Of a stretch of DNA of 64,000 nucleotides, positions 43,385 to 54,116 are shown one piece after another. The stretch comes from Brachionus manjavacas. Lineage: Eukaryota > Rotifera > Eurotatoria > Ploima > Brachionidae. The notes under the pieces are model-generated. The model did no database searches. It was given only the letters and a program-made list of their open reading frames with translations, and was not told the origin of the DNA. A program made the position numbers and the translations under genes. Numbering within the stretch: the stretch's first letter is position 1; every line of letters begins with the position of its first letter. The stretch lies in contig JAHQIY010000006.1 of NCBI GenBank assembly GCA_019054805.1, positions 1,612,001 through 1,676,000 of the forward strand. Reading direction: 5' to 3'.

Positions 43385-44439
43385 TGTGAATTTTTTTTTT
43401 TTATTTTTTAAAACTGAAAAATAAATGTATTCTTTTTATATGGTATTTGAAAGAAGCCTTAATTATGGAAAATGACGCTAAAATTTGCGTATTAAGTTAA
43501 AAGAAAACTAATGACTCGGATTCAATTTTTTAATTTATTATAAAATTTAAATTCATAACATTAAATTTAAGAGGATTTTCAATTTAAAACTATTCCCATT
43601 TGTCCAATTTCACATAAGGTTTTTAAGTTTAAAAATAAAATATATTTTGTAAATCTTTTATCAAATTAAATATTATTATAATAAATTTACGCTCTGGAGA
43701 TGCTTTAAGATATTTCTTTAAGTTAATTACCACAACTATATTGTGTCATGAATTTATTTCAAAATAAAGTTAAAAAAGATTCTCGCCAAAAATGTTGAAC
43801 AGTCTCATGATACGTCGACCGGTCCTCTAATAGTGTGGTATCAAAATTTGGATTGAAACTGATGATGGTACCGTTAATAACCTTTGTAGTACTGGTCCCA
43901 GTTTCAGGTCAGGATTTGGATTTCTTCTTCTTTATTAAGATTAAAAATCAAGAAACAAAAAATAAAAAAAGCGAATCATGTAAATTTGATATAAAAGGAC
44001 TCAAGAGCTAAATTTTTGAAAGAAAATTTTTTTTTATTTATTTTAACTTACATAATAATAAACAAAAATACGTAATTTACGTAAAATTAAGTAAAAAATT
44101 GTAAAAAAAGTAAACTTTTATTTTAATTTTTAATTAAACGCTTGTCTACCCATAACCAAGTGCATATGCCGAGCTGTGCATTGAATCTTTGTCTTGTTGG
44201 ATTTCAAATCGGTTCCAAATTCAGCAGTTGAAAACGGTTTAAATACTGAGATATTATTTCGTTATAAGTCTCTCAATTCAGATTTTTTTAAAGGCTGATA
44301 AACTTTTAGTTCATCATATTAATTTATTGTGGGCCTTCCGGTTTTCTGGATCGGAAAACGCATAAAGCAATGATTCGCAAATGGATAGATGGAAGAGATG
44401 GATCAGTGCCCATATTTCATTGGAATATGGGCACTGATG
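43385..44439. other. Intergenic, non-coding, AT-rich
   Basis: No identifiable gene. A perfect 15-bp stem (ATCAGTGCCCATATT at 44402-44416, complement at 44424-44438) ends this stretch right before the next LINE relic. GC-richer DNA at 43800-43925 and 44150-44260 may be the 5' part of that LINE, but no frame is clear. Confidence 0.4.
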
Positions 44440-45395
44440 ACTGAGAGAGGAAACGAAAGCAAAAATACTTCAAGCAAAATCGAACCGAATTCGCGAGAAA
44501 TTAGAAGCATCATATGAAAAAAAGAACAGGCTTGTGAAGTAAAAAGCATTTAAACCAGTTTGTTAGCGAAACAGAAGAAGCCAGCTCAAAAAGGGACATG
44601 CTATACAAAATCTCTAATGCGATATGTGGCTCTTCGCAGTAAAGGATAACATTAGTTGAAGAAAAAGAAAGTTTATCTTAACGACTGAAAGAGAGCAGGA
44701 CAAAGATGAGTTTAGCACTTAAGAGAAGTTCTAAATAGACCAGAACCTAAAGAGTCTTTAAAACCTGAACCAGCTAGCACTGACCTCGATGTTGACACAG
44801 AAGTGCTAAGCCATATAAAAATAGAGGCTGCGATAAAAGCCCTGAAGAAAAGAAAAGCAATGACGAGAAAATCACAGTAGCAAGACCTCTTAGCAATATA
44901 TGGCGGCAAGAAATCAGGAATTGTCAAAAAGCCTAATAGTCAAGCTCCCTAAGAAAGGTAACAAAATTATCTATGACAATTTTATTACCACTGTTACCAA
45001 AAGCAAGCAAGGCGTTCTGCAGCATAATTCTGAAAACATCAGAAACTCTTAAGAAGCAGAATTCAGACAAGGTAGAAGATGCATAGACAAAATATTTGCA
45101 TTTAGGAACATCATAGATCAAAATCTGGAATGGAAAGACCCCTGTATCTTAACTTCATTGTTTCAAGAAAGCCTTTGATAGCATTCATAGAGAACCCGCC
45201 ATATATGGCCTGCTACAGAGGATAGATAACTTGATAAAACTCTTCTTTGAGAAATTCGATTGAGCGTGATTCTGGATAAGGACAATCTAAAAGTTTCAAG
45301 TGTGTACAGGAGTAAGACAAGAATCCGTCCTCTCTCTGAAACTTTTGGTAATGCTGATTGAGAATGAATTTTTTGAAGCAACAGACTATTATTTA
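44440..45395 (+). pseudogene. Endonuclease-reverse transcriptase LINE relic (second family)
   Basis: Blocks in shifting plus-strand frames: ETKAKILQAKSNRIREKLEA (basic pre-RT helix), LPKKGNKIIYDNF, AEFRQGRRCIDKIFAFRNII, DQNLEWKDPCILTSLFQESL. These parallel the AGFRKGRGC.DQI..LR.IIEQ..EW pattern of the widespread endonuclease-RT LINEs. It is a different family from the CR1/Jockey-like pieces. Dead through many stops. Two short parts of it reappear fused near 48090. Confidence 0.65.
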
Positions 45396-45790
45396 GTTTT
45401 ATTAGGGACCACGCTAAAGTTTATAGCAATACAAAAAGTCTTTACTTGGTTCTTGTTTGGGGAATCTAAGTAAATCATACATTACTATTCGACAAAATTT
45501 AAAATTTTTCTTATTTTATTGCCCATAATGGTCAAAGACGGTTAAAGAACCAAGTTGTTGGCCAGTTGGTCTATCTTTCTGTAGATTTGGGGTTTTAATT
45601 TTTTCTAAACCATTCAAACATTTTTAACTCTGGAATCAAATTAATAGCTCTTCTCTGGATTAATTCTAAGACCTTGATGTTTTTTTTTAAGTACGGGTTC
45701 CAAACTTGAACTCCATACTCTAGATACGGTCGAACAAAAGCTTTGAACTTACTTAAACTACTTACTGTTTTTTTGTTCTGGAATTTGATA

Positions 45791-46792
45791 CAGTAAAGTA
45801 CGGTTATAACGAACACGGATATAACGAAAATTCGTTTATAAAGAAAAATAAAACACTGTTATTCAGAACAATAAAACTTTTAATACATTTTCTTACGGTT
45901 ATAACGAAGTACGCTAATAGCGAAAATTCGGTTATAACGAAGCATTTTTTGATAATTTTCAATGAAATTTTATTCGCATATAACGAAAATATTAAAAAAT
46001 ACATTTGAGAAATATTGGTTTCTTAATTTTTAATAATAGAAATCAGCAAATAAGTATGAATTTTCTTGAATACCGAAATCTTAAAACTAATCCCTACTTA
46101 ATGATCAATTAATATTCTGAAAAATCACACATTAACCTTTATAAAATAAAAAAAAAACAGGGAAAATTTTATGTTAAAAAAATGTTAGAAAAAACAAAAC
46201 CAACTAAACGTAAGGTTTTTATGGATGCTTTCGAAAAAGAAAAAGAAATCGACTTGTACGATTGCATTAAAATGGTTACACAAGCCTGGAAAATGGTTAA
46301 ATGTACATCGATTGAAAACTGTTTTTTAAAGACAGGTTTCAAAAATAAAGAATCTATTGATACCAATTTCGAGTCAAAAAAATACGAAGATGAAGAAAAA
46401 GTGGAAATAGAAAAATTATGGAAGCATTTTCAACAATTTCGATTTATTCCAACGGACGTTTCTTTTCAAGAGTATGTTGAAATTGATAATCAATTAGCTG
46501 TATATCAAGAAAAAATCAAAACATAATTTTGAGTCATCAATTGATAGCTTGGGTTCAATTGAGAATGAAATCTTGGGTCTAATGGTTAAACAAAAAACAA
46601 TCTCCGATTATTGTAAAAAATAATATATAATTTTTTTTCATATTTATCATTATTATTTCTTTTTTAATTCGTTTTAATTAAATAAAAACTTTAAAAAAAA
46701 TTTTTTTTGTCTTTTTCGGATGTAACGAAGTTCGGTTATAACGAACCGTTTTTTGATTCCCCCAGCGACTTCGTTATAACCGTACTTTACTG
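45791..46792 (+). mobile_element. Tigger/pogo-type DNA transposon, internally deleted
   Basis: Terminal inverted repeats CAGTAAAGTACGGTTATAAC at 45791 and, complemented, at the right end 46792; flanking TA on both sides (45789-45790, 46793-46794). CAGT ends, TA duplication and repeated GGTTATAACGAA subterminal boxes are hallmarks of TcMar-Tigger. At 1002 bp it keeps only the transposase C-terminus, so it is a non-autonomous derivative. Confidence 0.93.
46182..46526 (+). pseudogene. Tigger transposase C-terminal remnant
   Basis: 114 codons: FEKEKEIDLYDCIKMVTQAW, KMVKCTSIENCFLKTGF, then an acidic region. The pattern (AI..I..AW..V...TI.NCF..AGF) is the helical end of the pogo/Tigger DDE domain. 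CENP-B HTH and DDE motifs are lost. Confidence 0.8.
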
Positions 46793-47357
46793 TAGTTCGC
46801 CTTTTACCCACATAAAACCGAATTGTCTTTATTAGCAGCGGTGTTGACTTGATTTGATCACTTCAAATTGTTCGTAATTATTATCCCTAGATCTCGTTCC
46901 GCCTCTGTTTTCGAAATTTCGCCAAAAATCGTCACATTACGTATAATGAACCATCAAAAAACTCACTGAAATAACCAAGAAAAGTCAGACTCTGGCAACA
47001 CTTTTTTTTATGGTAATGATATAAATATTGGGTCTACCTATTCCCCACAAACAAAAAACTGTCACCCACATATCAAAAACTTTTCCCCACAATGAAATAA
47101 TTTTCAGCACTTTTTTTTTATATATCTATTAAGGAGGGGTATTATTTGAGAAGTAAATGTTAAACAGATATTAAATTAAATGAGCAGAAAATAAATAATT
47201 AATAGTACCCAAAAAATAGTTATAACGGTGAGAATAAATAATAAAAGCGATAGTAAAAATAAATTTCGTTGAACAGAAAAAGTATTTTTTATTTAAAGAA
47301 AAAGTTTTTAAATCAAGCAGCATTTAAAAAAAAAAAGAAGTGTAAGATGTAGTAGTA

Positions 47358-47831
47358 TTAATTTTTGCGAGGTCTACCGCGTCCTCTTTTAGCTTTATGA
47401 ATTAAATCACTTACCTGATTTTCACCTATTTTAGGCTTTTTATTACTGATTTCATCAGTATTTTCAGTAACTTCAGTCTGTTTTCGTTTGCGAGTAGGCT
47501 TAGCGGTTGGTTTACTCGTTGCTGGAGTACTTGTTGTTGCTTGTGACATTATAATATCTTTAGGCTGATAAACCAATGTCTTTTTTGTTTTTTTGTCATC
47601 AATCAACACTTGTTTGGCTGCAATTGGTATTGTAACTTAGTGTTTCATTGCTGCAATTGCAATTATATGTTTGCAACTGTTTCTTTTTAAAAATGCTGGA
47701 CAATTGCATTGACTTTTCTTCCAATTATCAGAGTTTAATGTCATTTTCCACATGGAAAACACTTCCACTTTTTCAGAATCAGACTCTTGCGATTCATATA
47801 ATTCAAGTGGGACGTACTCGTCATCACTCAT
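47358..47831 (-). pseudogene. SWIM zinc-finger ORF with AT-hook tail, one premature stop
   Basis: ATG at 47831: MSDDEYVPLELYESQESDSE, then a complete SWIM finger CNCPAFLKRNSCKH, IIAIAAMKH, TAA (47637-47639). The frame continues VTIPIAAKQVLIDDKKTKKT and ends KRGRGRPRKN, a good AT-hook. The open continuation says the TAA is a recent nonsense change, or is read through. The transposase core is absent, so the acidic N-terminus is joined directly to the DNA-binding C-terminus. Confidence 0.65.
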
Positions 47832-48084
47832 TTCATTTATTGAAATATATTTTTGTAAAATTTATTATTTGAATTTATTTACAACAGAAAAAGAAAGACA
47901 TTTATACAGATATTAAATAATAATTCAATTTACTGATCAAGATTCATTTAATTGGGTTTAATAATTCAATTAACTGATCAAAATTCATTTTATTGGGTTC
48001 AATTAAGTATAGTTTCTGTTCATTTCTATATCAATATATCTAATTTTAATTTTCTTCTATTTTGACTTATTTTATTTTTTATTT

Positions 48085-48290
48085 TATTTAAAACCTGAAC
48101 CAGCTAGCACTGAGAATGAATTTTTTGAAAGAAAGTCGATGGAAAAACTGATTTTTACTCTTAATCTTTATTTATTTTAATTGATTTTCTTTTTTTAAGC
48201 TTTATTTTATTTTGTTTTTTTTTTTTAATCTGAAGGAGCCTTAGCTCGATACAGATATACAAATAAACAAATAAATAAATAATTTCATTT
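48085..48290 (+). repeat. Chimeric LINE scar and AAATA-tailed LINE end
   Basis: AAAACCTGAACCAGCTAGCACTGA here matches 44760-44783, but continues directly into GAATGAATTTTTTGAA, which in the LINE relic is at 45360-45377. Thus ~580 bp are missing. About 100 bp on, AATCTGAAGGAGCCTTAGCTCG plus an AAATA run (48229-48280) matches the 3' terminus of the LINE at 13205. Confidence 0.6.
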
Positions 48291-48703
48291 TTTTAGCGGA
48301 TTTTTTAGCATTTTTTTAGCGGATTTTTTTAGGGATTACTTAAGGTTATTATCACTTTTATTTTCTATTCCTGCACATTAATTAATTTTACTGCTTTTTA
48401 AAAATTTTTTTTTGGGGTAAAATAATTTTATTTACTGCTCAAATAATCTTAGCTCATCTATTATAATATTTTAGATAATAAATGCCTATGATTTTACGTA
48501 ATAAAAAAAAAATTTCCGAATTTTCGGAGATTAAAAAATCCAAATATTTGATTTTTTTATGTGTAATTTTATAAACACTATTCGAATAAATTATATAACA
48601 AATTTATCAAATTTTTTATCACCACCAAAAAAATTGTGTTTTGCAGTTGTTTGTGTTAAAAAATTTTAGGTTTGTGTTAAAAAATTTTTGATTTGTGGGG
48701 AAC

Positions 48704-48917
48704 AGTTTTTTAATTTTAAAATTTTCTCCGATCCAGTCAAGAATTTGACTAAAGCTTGCGACTTTATAAAAAGTTTTGATTGCAAAAAAAAATTTTTTAA
48801 AAAACTTTATTTGAATACAATTTTTAGATGAAAAATTTGACTATACAAAAATTACTCATACTTTATTTATAAATTGATTATTTGCTTACTAAAAAAATAA
48901 TTATTTCGCCTAATTTA
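48704..48917. other. 3' flank of the PCIF1-like gene
   Basis: TTTATT at 48862-48867 gives a minus-strand AATAAA 51 nt past the stop. Confidence 0.5.
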
Positions 48918-50300
48918 CTATTCCATTGATTTAATTAACAAATCTATTTTGGTGTCATCAACTGGCCACTCTTTGTTTCCCGCATCATTTTGTAAAATAA
49001 AAATCCTAGTATTATGACCTGCATTGTACAGATAAGAATTCAATCTGTCCACATACTGCGAACCACATATGTACTTGTGCTTATTTTTTTCAACACTTAG
49101 CATTTTCCTAAGAAACGTGGACTTTTCCATATTGACAAGTCCCGGAGTGGGCGGATCGACCCACTCGGGTATAAAGACCACAAAAGAAAGCGGCCTGGTC
49201 GAGTTATTCAGCAAGTTGTGAATGTGAATCGACATGCGTTCGATTACCTCTTCGGTAAAGGGCGGATTGGCCTCGAACGAGCCCTCAATGGGCTCGTAGT
49301 CAAAAAAAGAGCCACTCGAACCGAACAAACAATCAATGTCGGCGAATGCCGAGCAATAGTTGCGGAAGTAGCAGTTGAAGGGCGACGCGAACGCCTCGTG
49401 CGTCACGCCGAACAGTCTGTTTAGCTGCTTGAACACATTCTGGGGCAACGAGGCCTGCATTCCGTAGCCTTCATTTATTTGCTGGTTGTGCCTAAAAAAT
49501 GTCTGGTACCGGCTCAGCAAAACAAACAGGTATTCATCAAAAAACTCATTCAACAAAAATAGATCTTTAAGCTTGTTAAAGTGAAAGTAATTGAGCTCAA
49601 ATTGTTTTTCTTTATATCTGACCACTACTTTGTCGCCAAGCTCTATGCTCACTTTTTCACTAGTGCAATTCTCTTCTTTTATTTTCTTCAAGTCAAAGGA
49701 CAATTTGGTCAGCTCATTGAACATCACTTGCTTCAAATACATCAGTCTGGAGTCTATTTTTGAGCGGAGCAGATTTTCATAGGCAGCACGCTTGGCCAGA
49801 AAAATTTGCTCCAGCTCCACATCAGTCAGCGTGTCGTACAGTTCCAATAGATCAGAGAGGTTGTTTTTTTCAATCAGCTGAAAATAGTCATTTTGGAGCA
49901 TTTGTTTGGCAAAATAAATGCATTCTTTGATTATTTTTCTGAGTCTAATGCGGACTGTTTTGGAGTCAATTTTGCAAGTGAGACAAAAAACATTCTTTAT
50001 CTCCTTGTCCAGAGTGTCCAGGTCGAGAACATGTCTGGGAATGAGCTCATTCTTGGGCAAACTAAGCTGTTCGAGCAGAATGCGGTTCAGCGAGTCCTTG
50101 GGTGTAGATCTGAAAAAAAACAGCCTCTTGCACTCCATGTCGAATCGGTGGTGAACTTCTGTTATTAATTTAGATCTTAGGTACTCTTTTTCAAGGTCAT
50201 TTTTGTTGTATTTTAGTTTGGTGACTACATTGGATTTGATGGAAAAGTTGTAGCCAAGCTGGCTAGTTGAGGTGGCATTTGTTTTGCGCTTAGAAAACAT
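48918..50300 (-). CDS. PCIF1: PCIF1/CAPAM cap-specific adenosine N6-methyltransferase
   Basis: PCIF1 methylates the first transcribed 2'-O-methyladenosine after the mRNA cap (m6Am), acting with RNA polymerase II in the nucleus. This frame gives 460 residues. The helical N-terminal half corresponds to the vertebrate helical domain. The MTase half contains NCYFRNYCSAFADIDCLFGS, then SGSFFDYEPIEGSFEANPPF, with the catalytic NPPF at 345-348, and PLSFVVFIPEWVDPPTPGL. The end has FILQNDAGNKEWPV. All match human PCIF1. The N-terminal WW domain of vertebrate PCIF1 is not in this frame; an acceptor-like TTTTAG 13-18 nt before the ATG means an upstream exon is possible. Insects such as Drosophila have an inactive version, whereas the motif here is intact. 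GC content exceeds its flanks. Confidence 0.95.
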   Translation of the reverse strand: MFSKRKTNATSTSQLGYNFSIKSNVVTKLKYNKNDLEKEYLRSKLITEVHHRFDMECKRLFFFRSTPKDSLNRILLEQLSLPKNELIPRHVLDLDTLDKEIKNVFCLTCKIDSKTVRIRLRKIIKECIYFAKQMLQNDYFQLIEKNNLSDLLELYDTLTDVELEQIFLAKRAAYENLLRSKIDSRLMYLKQVMFNELTKLSFDLKKIKEENCTSEKVSIELGDKVVVRYKEKQFELNYFHFNKLKDLFLLNEFFDEYLFVLLSRYQTFFRHNQQINEGYGMQASLPQNVFKQLNRLFGVTHEAFASPFNCYFRNYCSAFADIDCLFGSSGSFFDYEPIEGSFEANPPFTEEVIERMSIHIHNLLNNSTRPLSFVVFIPEWVDPPTPGLVNMEKSTFLRKMLSVEKNKHKYICGSQYVDRLNSYLYNAGHNTRIFILQNDAGNKEWPVDDTKIDLLIKSME

Positions 50301-50759
50301 ATACAGTGTCGAGACTAAAATGCATAATTTGATAAAAAGAACGTTCTCTTGGCAAATTTGATGGTAACTGTAGATGAAAGAATAAAATTTTTTTGAAATG
50401 ATGAATAGCTGCGCAAAATACTAATTTTTTTATTTTAATTTATTCCGAATTTGATTTAATTTGTACAGTTTTTGTTCAAGTTATTTTGAAAATTTTAGAT
50501 TAAACAATTAAATTATTCTAAGAATTTTTTTTTTATAATTTTAGAAGAAAATTATTAAGTTTTTCACATTCTTTTGTCAATAAATGAATTTTAATTTGGA
50601 GAAAAAATAATTTATGAAAATACTGTTTTTTTTGGAACATGCCACAAAAAGAGCCTTTCATTTATCAACGTTATTTTTTACTAATAATAAAAAACCGAAT
50701 TGAAAATAAATTAAAAAAAAAATTAATTTATTTTTTCAATATCTTAAAGGTTTCATCTT
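50301..50759. other. 5' flank of PCIF1-like gene
   Basis: AT-rich. Two acceptor-like sites on the minus strand (TTTCATCTACAG near 50370 and CATTTTAG near 50316) could mark an untranslated or short first exon. No WW-domain coding sequence found. Confidence 0.4.
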
Positions 50760-51056
50760 GTGTTGTAAACTCGCGATTTAACGAATGAGTTGGGCCAAAA
50801 ATTGGCAAAATTTTTAAACACAATGAATGAAAAGCATGTTTAAATAAACTAATAAATTAAAGTCTTAAAATTTCTTTATTTAATAAAAATTAACACGGAA
50901 CTAAATTAAAATTATTTTTTAAAAAATCATCGATTTCAGTTTGTTTTTTGTTAGTTTGATTAAAAAAATTTTCCATTTTAAATAGGCTTTGAATCACTTT
51001 TTCTTCTTCAGTGTCATCGTCATTTGAATTTTTTGCCTTTTGTTTTTATTCTTACA
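50760..51056 (-). pseudogene. Tigger/pogo-like transposase tail with terminal repeat remnant
   Basis: Minus strand from 51056: KQKAKNSNDDDTEEEKVIQS, then LFKMENFFNQTNKKQTEIDD, ending FNLVPC. An acidic stretch followed by short helices is the usual end of Tigger-type transposases. ACTCGCGATTTAACGAATGA at 50769 resembles a Tigger terminal repeat. The other end is not found. Confidence 0.45.
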
Positions 51057-51982
51057 ATAATTCATAATTACAATTAAGAATAAAAAAGAGATAATGATAC
51101 AGATTTATTTTTAATAAAATTTTACATTTAGGTATGAAATTTTTACTTTTCGTAATAGTAAGAATTTCCAAGAAAAACGGTTTGTGTAAACGGTACGATT
51201 TAGGAATAGGTCCAAAATTAAATAACAGAATATTAAAATTTTTGTTTATTTTTTACATCTGAATTTAATTTTTAATAATCGTTTAATTGAAAATTAATTA
51301 AAATTAATAAAGTTAAAAAAGTTAAACTTTTAAAATCTTCTTTATTTCTTTGTTACTCATTCATAATCGTGTAATTGAGTGATCAATTTTGCGACATTTT
51401 CGAGCCAAAAACTCTTCCTAAATATGAATCCTACTAGACAATTCCAATGTGTAATTACTAACTTCCTCTTAGAAAAAGTTTTTTTTTAAAGTTTCTTATT
51501 GAAGTCATATTGTTTTGGCTAGTTTGCATGATTGTTAGTCTCTAATTTCGCAAAAATCTACCTCTGTATGTTTTCTTGTGCAGGTTACGACTTAAACTTC
51601 TCGTATGTCTTTTTTAATATTTGACCGAGAGGCATTAAGAGCAGTTATTCATGGCTTTCCATTCAGTTATAACCCCTTTTGGTTATAATCTTTATTCTAT
51701 AATTTGGGTAAATTTGCTTTCTTGTTTAGCGCTGAATTTATTTGCGGTCTCACAAGAAATAATAGTCGATGAAATTTTTCAACAGTGAAATTGAATGAGA
51801 TAAAAAAATAGTTAATCACCAGCCCGGTATTAATTACTTAAGGGACTTCGCCCAAATCAATTATTTCTTGGCTACATTTTGCTTTTTTTCCAATTAGTTT
51901 AGTGGTAAAATAATTGGTAGTATTACGCTTCTTCATATGACATCCCTTGCTAATGTTTTTGTTCCGTCAATACTTAGTTCTT
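51057..51982. other. Decayed, probably transposon-derived DNA
   Basis: The minus strand has short coding-looking blocks (DWEELSIDGTKTLARDVI near 51990-51930, then FHRLLFLVRPQINSALNK near 51780-51720). I cannot assign them to a family. No intact frame. Confidence 0.3.
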
Positions 51983-53296
51983 CCCAGTCAATTAAAACTT
52001 GATGTTGCATCAATGAAAAAAAAAAAAATTCATCGAGTTATCATCGATGAGGAGTGAGCGGATTCATTATGTTACACCGATGAAAAATATAAATTTCATC
52101 GGTTTTTCATATATTTCAATAATTTTTTCATCGAGTTAAAATAAATTTAAAAGTAATTTATCAATTGTTATTTCTTTATTTTAATTTAATTTATAAAATA
52201 TTTTTGAAAAAAATAATTAAATACTCAAGCCTGTTTAAAAAAATTCAAAATTAACTATTAAAAAAATTCTCATAAAAAACAAAAAATTAATTTAATTATA
52301 CTTTGTAAATAGAATATACAATTTTCATTTAAATTAAGAAAAAAAATTTTATAACTAATATTATTAACAAAAACTGTTAAAAAATTGTGGTCTATGGTTT
52401 CTCATCATTTAACAATAATTTTAAAGTTCTCTTTGCCGTATTTTACTACTTAAAAGTCGGCATCTCTAGTCGTGTGATTTTGCGTTTTTGACCACGGTTA
52501 ACTTGAGTTGTTGAATTTGTCTCAACTAGACGAGAGCTTGTCGTTGACTTCAATAGTCCAAGTATTCGATTCGGATATGTGATTAGGTCCATAACTCATT
52601 TTTTTCCGAAATCTATTTCTCTATTAATTTAGGCTAATCTTTAAAAAAAAATCATTAATTAATTAAATTAGTTAATAGAGCAAAGTCTAATTTGTCAGAA
52701 AGTAGATGGTTATTTTTTTTAATGATGATGATATTTCGGCCAGGCTTGTTTTTAAGTTTAAGCCAAAGTCACTAAAGCCAATTTTTTACTTGATTTAAAT
52801 AATCTTGATTTTTTGATCGACGGGAAGGGAAAAATAAATAAAATTTCTAGAATTGCTATTGCAAATTAAAATAAAATTAACTTGAAAAAATTTAAAGTCA
52901 GTGACTTTAGCTTGGCTTAAGATTTTTGAATAACTCTGATTAACGAATCTAAACAGAAATTGAGTATGCTAAACAAATAATCGATGAATGACTCAATTAA
53001 AATTTACTACTTGCGTGTTTAATAGAAACAAGCTACAATACTAGTTAAGAAAAATTAATGACTGAGTTTTTAAAGCATATATGCTTTCTAAATATTACTC
53101 AAACATAGATTCAAAGTTCATGCAAGGTTCAAATAGTGACTCCTCCTATTTTTTTAATATTTTGTTAGTATCTAACAAAAATATGACATCTGATTGGGGA
53201 TTTAATAGTCTCATCGTAAAATCAGTGGGTTATTTGATGATTTTTCGATGAACTTCGCTAATTCTTCGATGAAACATTATTTTGGTTGTGACTGGG
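51983..53296. mobile_element. 1.3-kb inverted-repeat element with TTCATCGA word array
   Basis: Termini CCCAGTCA (51983) and TGACTGGG (53289-53296). Near the left end TTCATCGAG, ATCATCGATGA and TTTCATCGG recur. Near the right end the inverted word (TTTCGATGAAC, TTCGATGAAAC) recurs. The middle is AT-rich with no ORF. No target duplication is convincing. Confidence 0.45.
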
Positions 53297-53682
53297 TTTG
53301 TGAAATAAAAAAATTTGGGTTGCTTTTAAAGATTAAAATTCAAGTTTTTTGACACTGAAATGGAGATATCGATATTAATGATGAGAATTGTACCAAGTCT
53401 AATTCCAGATGGCTTTACTAGTGATTTTCTGGTTTTTCGATGCTTTGAATCTAATTCCATTCGTAAATGTCATCGTGTTGTCTATTTTGTTCTACTCTTG
53501 AATTTGCTTGATTTCAAGTCTGCGTTTTATTTCTCTTTTCGGTTGAAGATGTTCGAAGTAGTAGAGATTTTTTGCTCGCAGCACTTAAAAAATTTATGAC
53601 TTAACCATAAAAAGAGAAATCTGTAAGAGAATACATAAAAAAAGGACACTTACCTGAACAAAGAAATAATGTTGGTTCATTT
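53297..53682 (+). other. Short open frame of doubtful status
   Basis: A 79-codon frame (53360-53599) has no recognisable motif and is hydrophobic. It sits between a DNA element and a solo LTR. Probably not a gene. Confidence 0.25.
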
Positions 53683-53686
53683 GATA

Positions 53687-54112
53687 TGTTACATTTGTGA
53701 AATACAATATTTTGGTAGACAATATTTTTATCTAAAACTTAGAATGACGAATCTATATTTCTTAGATTCTTCTGGAATTATTATTTTGTTGTTTTGTTTC
53801 TAATTAAAATTCCATTTATTATTATTTTATAAAAGATGCTGATGATAGCTTAGAATCTTCTAGATGATATGGTTTTAAGAAAATAACATTATTTATGGAC
53901 ACGTATTAGGTGTGCCATCAAACACTGTAGAATTTTATCTATATAAATAGGGAATCGAATTCTTAGTTAAATTTTTATTCACTTCCACTAACACAATTTA
54001 TATTTTATTATTTTAATAAACAATTAAAACAATTAATAATATTCTTATATTATTATTATAATACCTTGTTATAAGTCCCATCTGAGTGCGCAGCAGAACG
54101 AGACCTGTAACA
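53687..54112 (+). mobile_element. Solo LTR (426 bp), Ty3/gypsy-like
   Basis: Begins TGTTACA and ends TGTAACA, the short inverted ends expected of an LTR. GATA flanks both sides (53683-53686, 54113-54116), a 4-bp target duplication. Internal signals on the plus strand are in the right order: TATA box CTATATAAATAG (about 53937-53949), poly(A) signal AATAAA (about 54015), then a short GC-richer U5 with CATCTGAGTGCGCAGCAGAA. No internal retroelement genes adjoin, so it arose by LTR-LTR recombination. The clade assignment is inference. Confidence 0.8.
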
Positions 54113-54116
54113 GATA

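Larger units (their letters stand above)
45595..46970 (-). pseudogene. CR1-like LINE fragment split by a Tigger element
   Basis: Upstream half (46970-46795, minus): EAERDLGIIITNNLK, stop, SNQVNTAANKDNSVLCG. Downstream half (45788-45595): TVSSLSKFKAFVRPYLEYGV, QVWNPYLKKNIKVLELIQRR. The same order occurs uninterrupted in the LINE at 62688-62987. The interruption 45791-46792 is a Tigger-type transposon. Confidence 0.8.
47041..48703 (-). mobile_element. Possible MULE-like element with SWIM/AT-hook relic
   Basis: TTCCCCACAAA at 47041 and its complement TTTGTGGGGAA at 48693-48703 could be termini. Inside are a SWIM ORF (47358-47831), two tandem ~43-bp units (47921-48003, AATTCAATTNACTGATCAA...) and a LINE scar. 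No target duplication matches, so the boundaries are tentative. Confidence 0.3.

Noticed and set aside
49893..50168. Plus-strand frames inside the PCIF1 gene
   Set aside because: Shadows of the PCIF1 coding frame, which has the conserved catalytic motif.
53360..53599. 79-codon plus-strand frame as a gene
   Set aside because: No homology recognised, hydrophobic by composition, lies between two transposable elements; kept only as a note.
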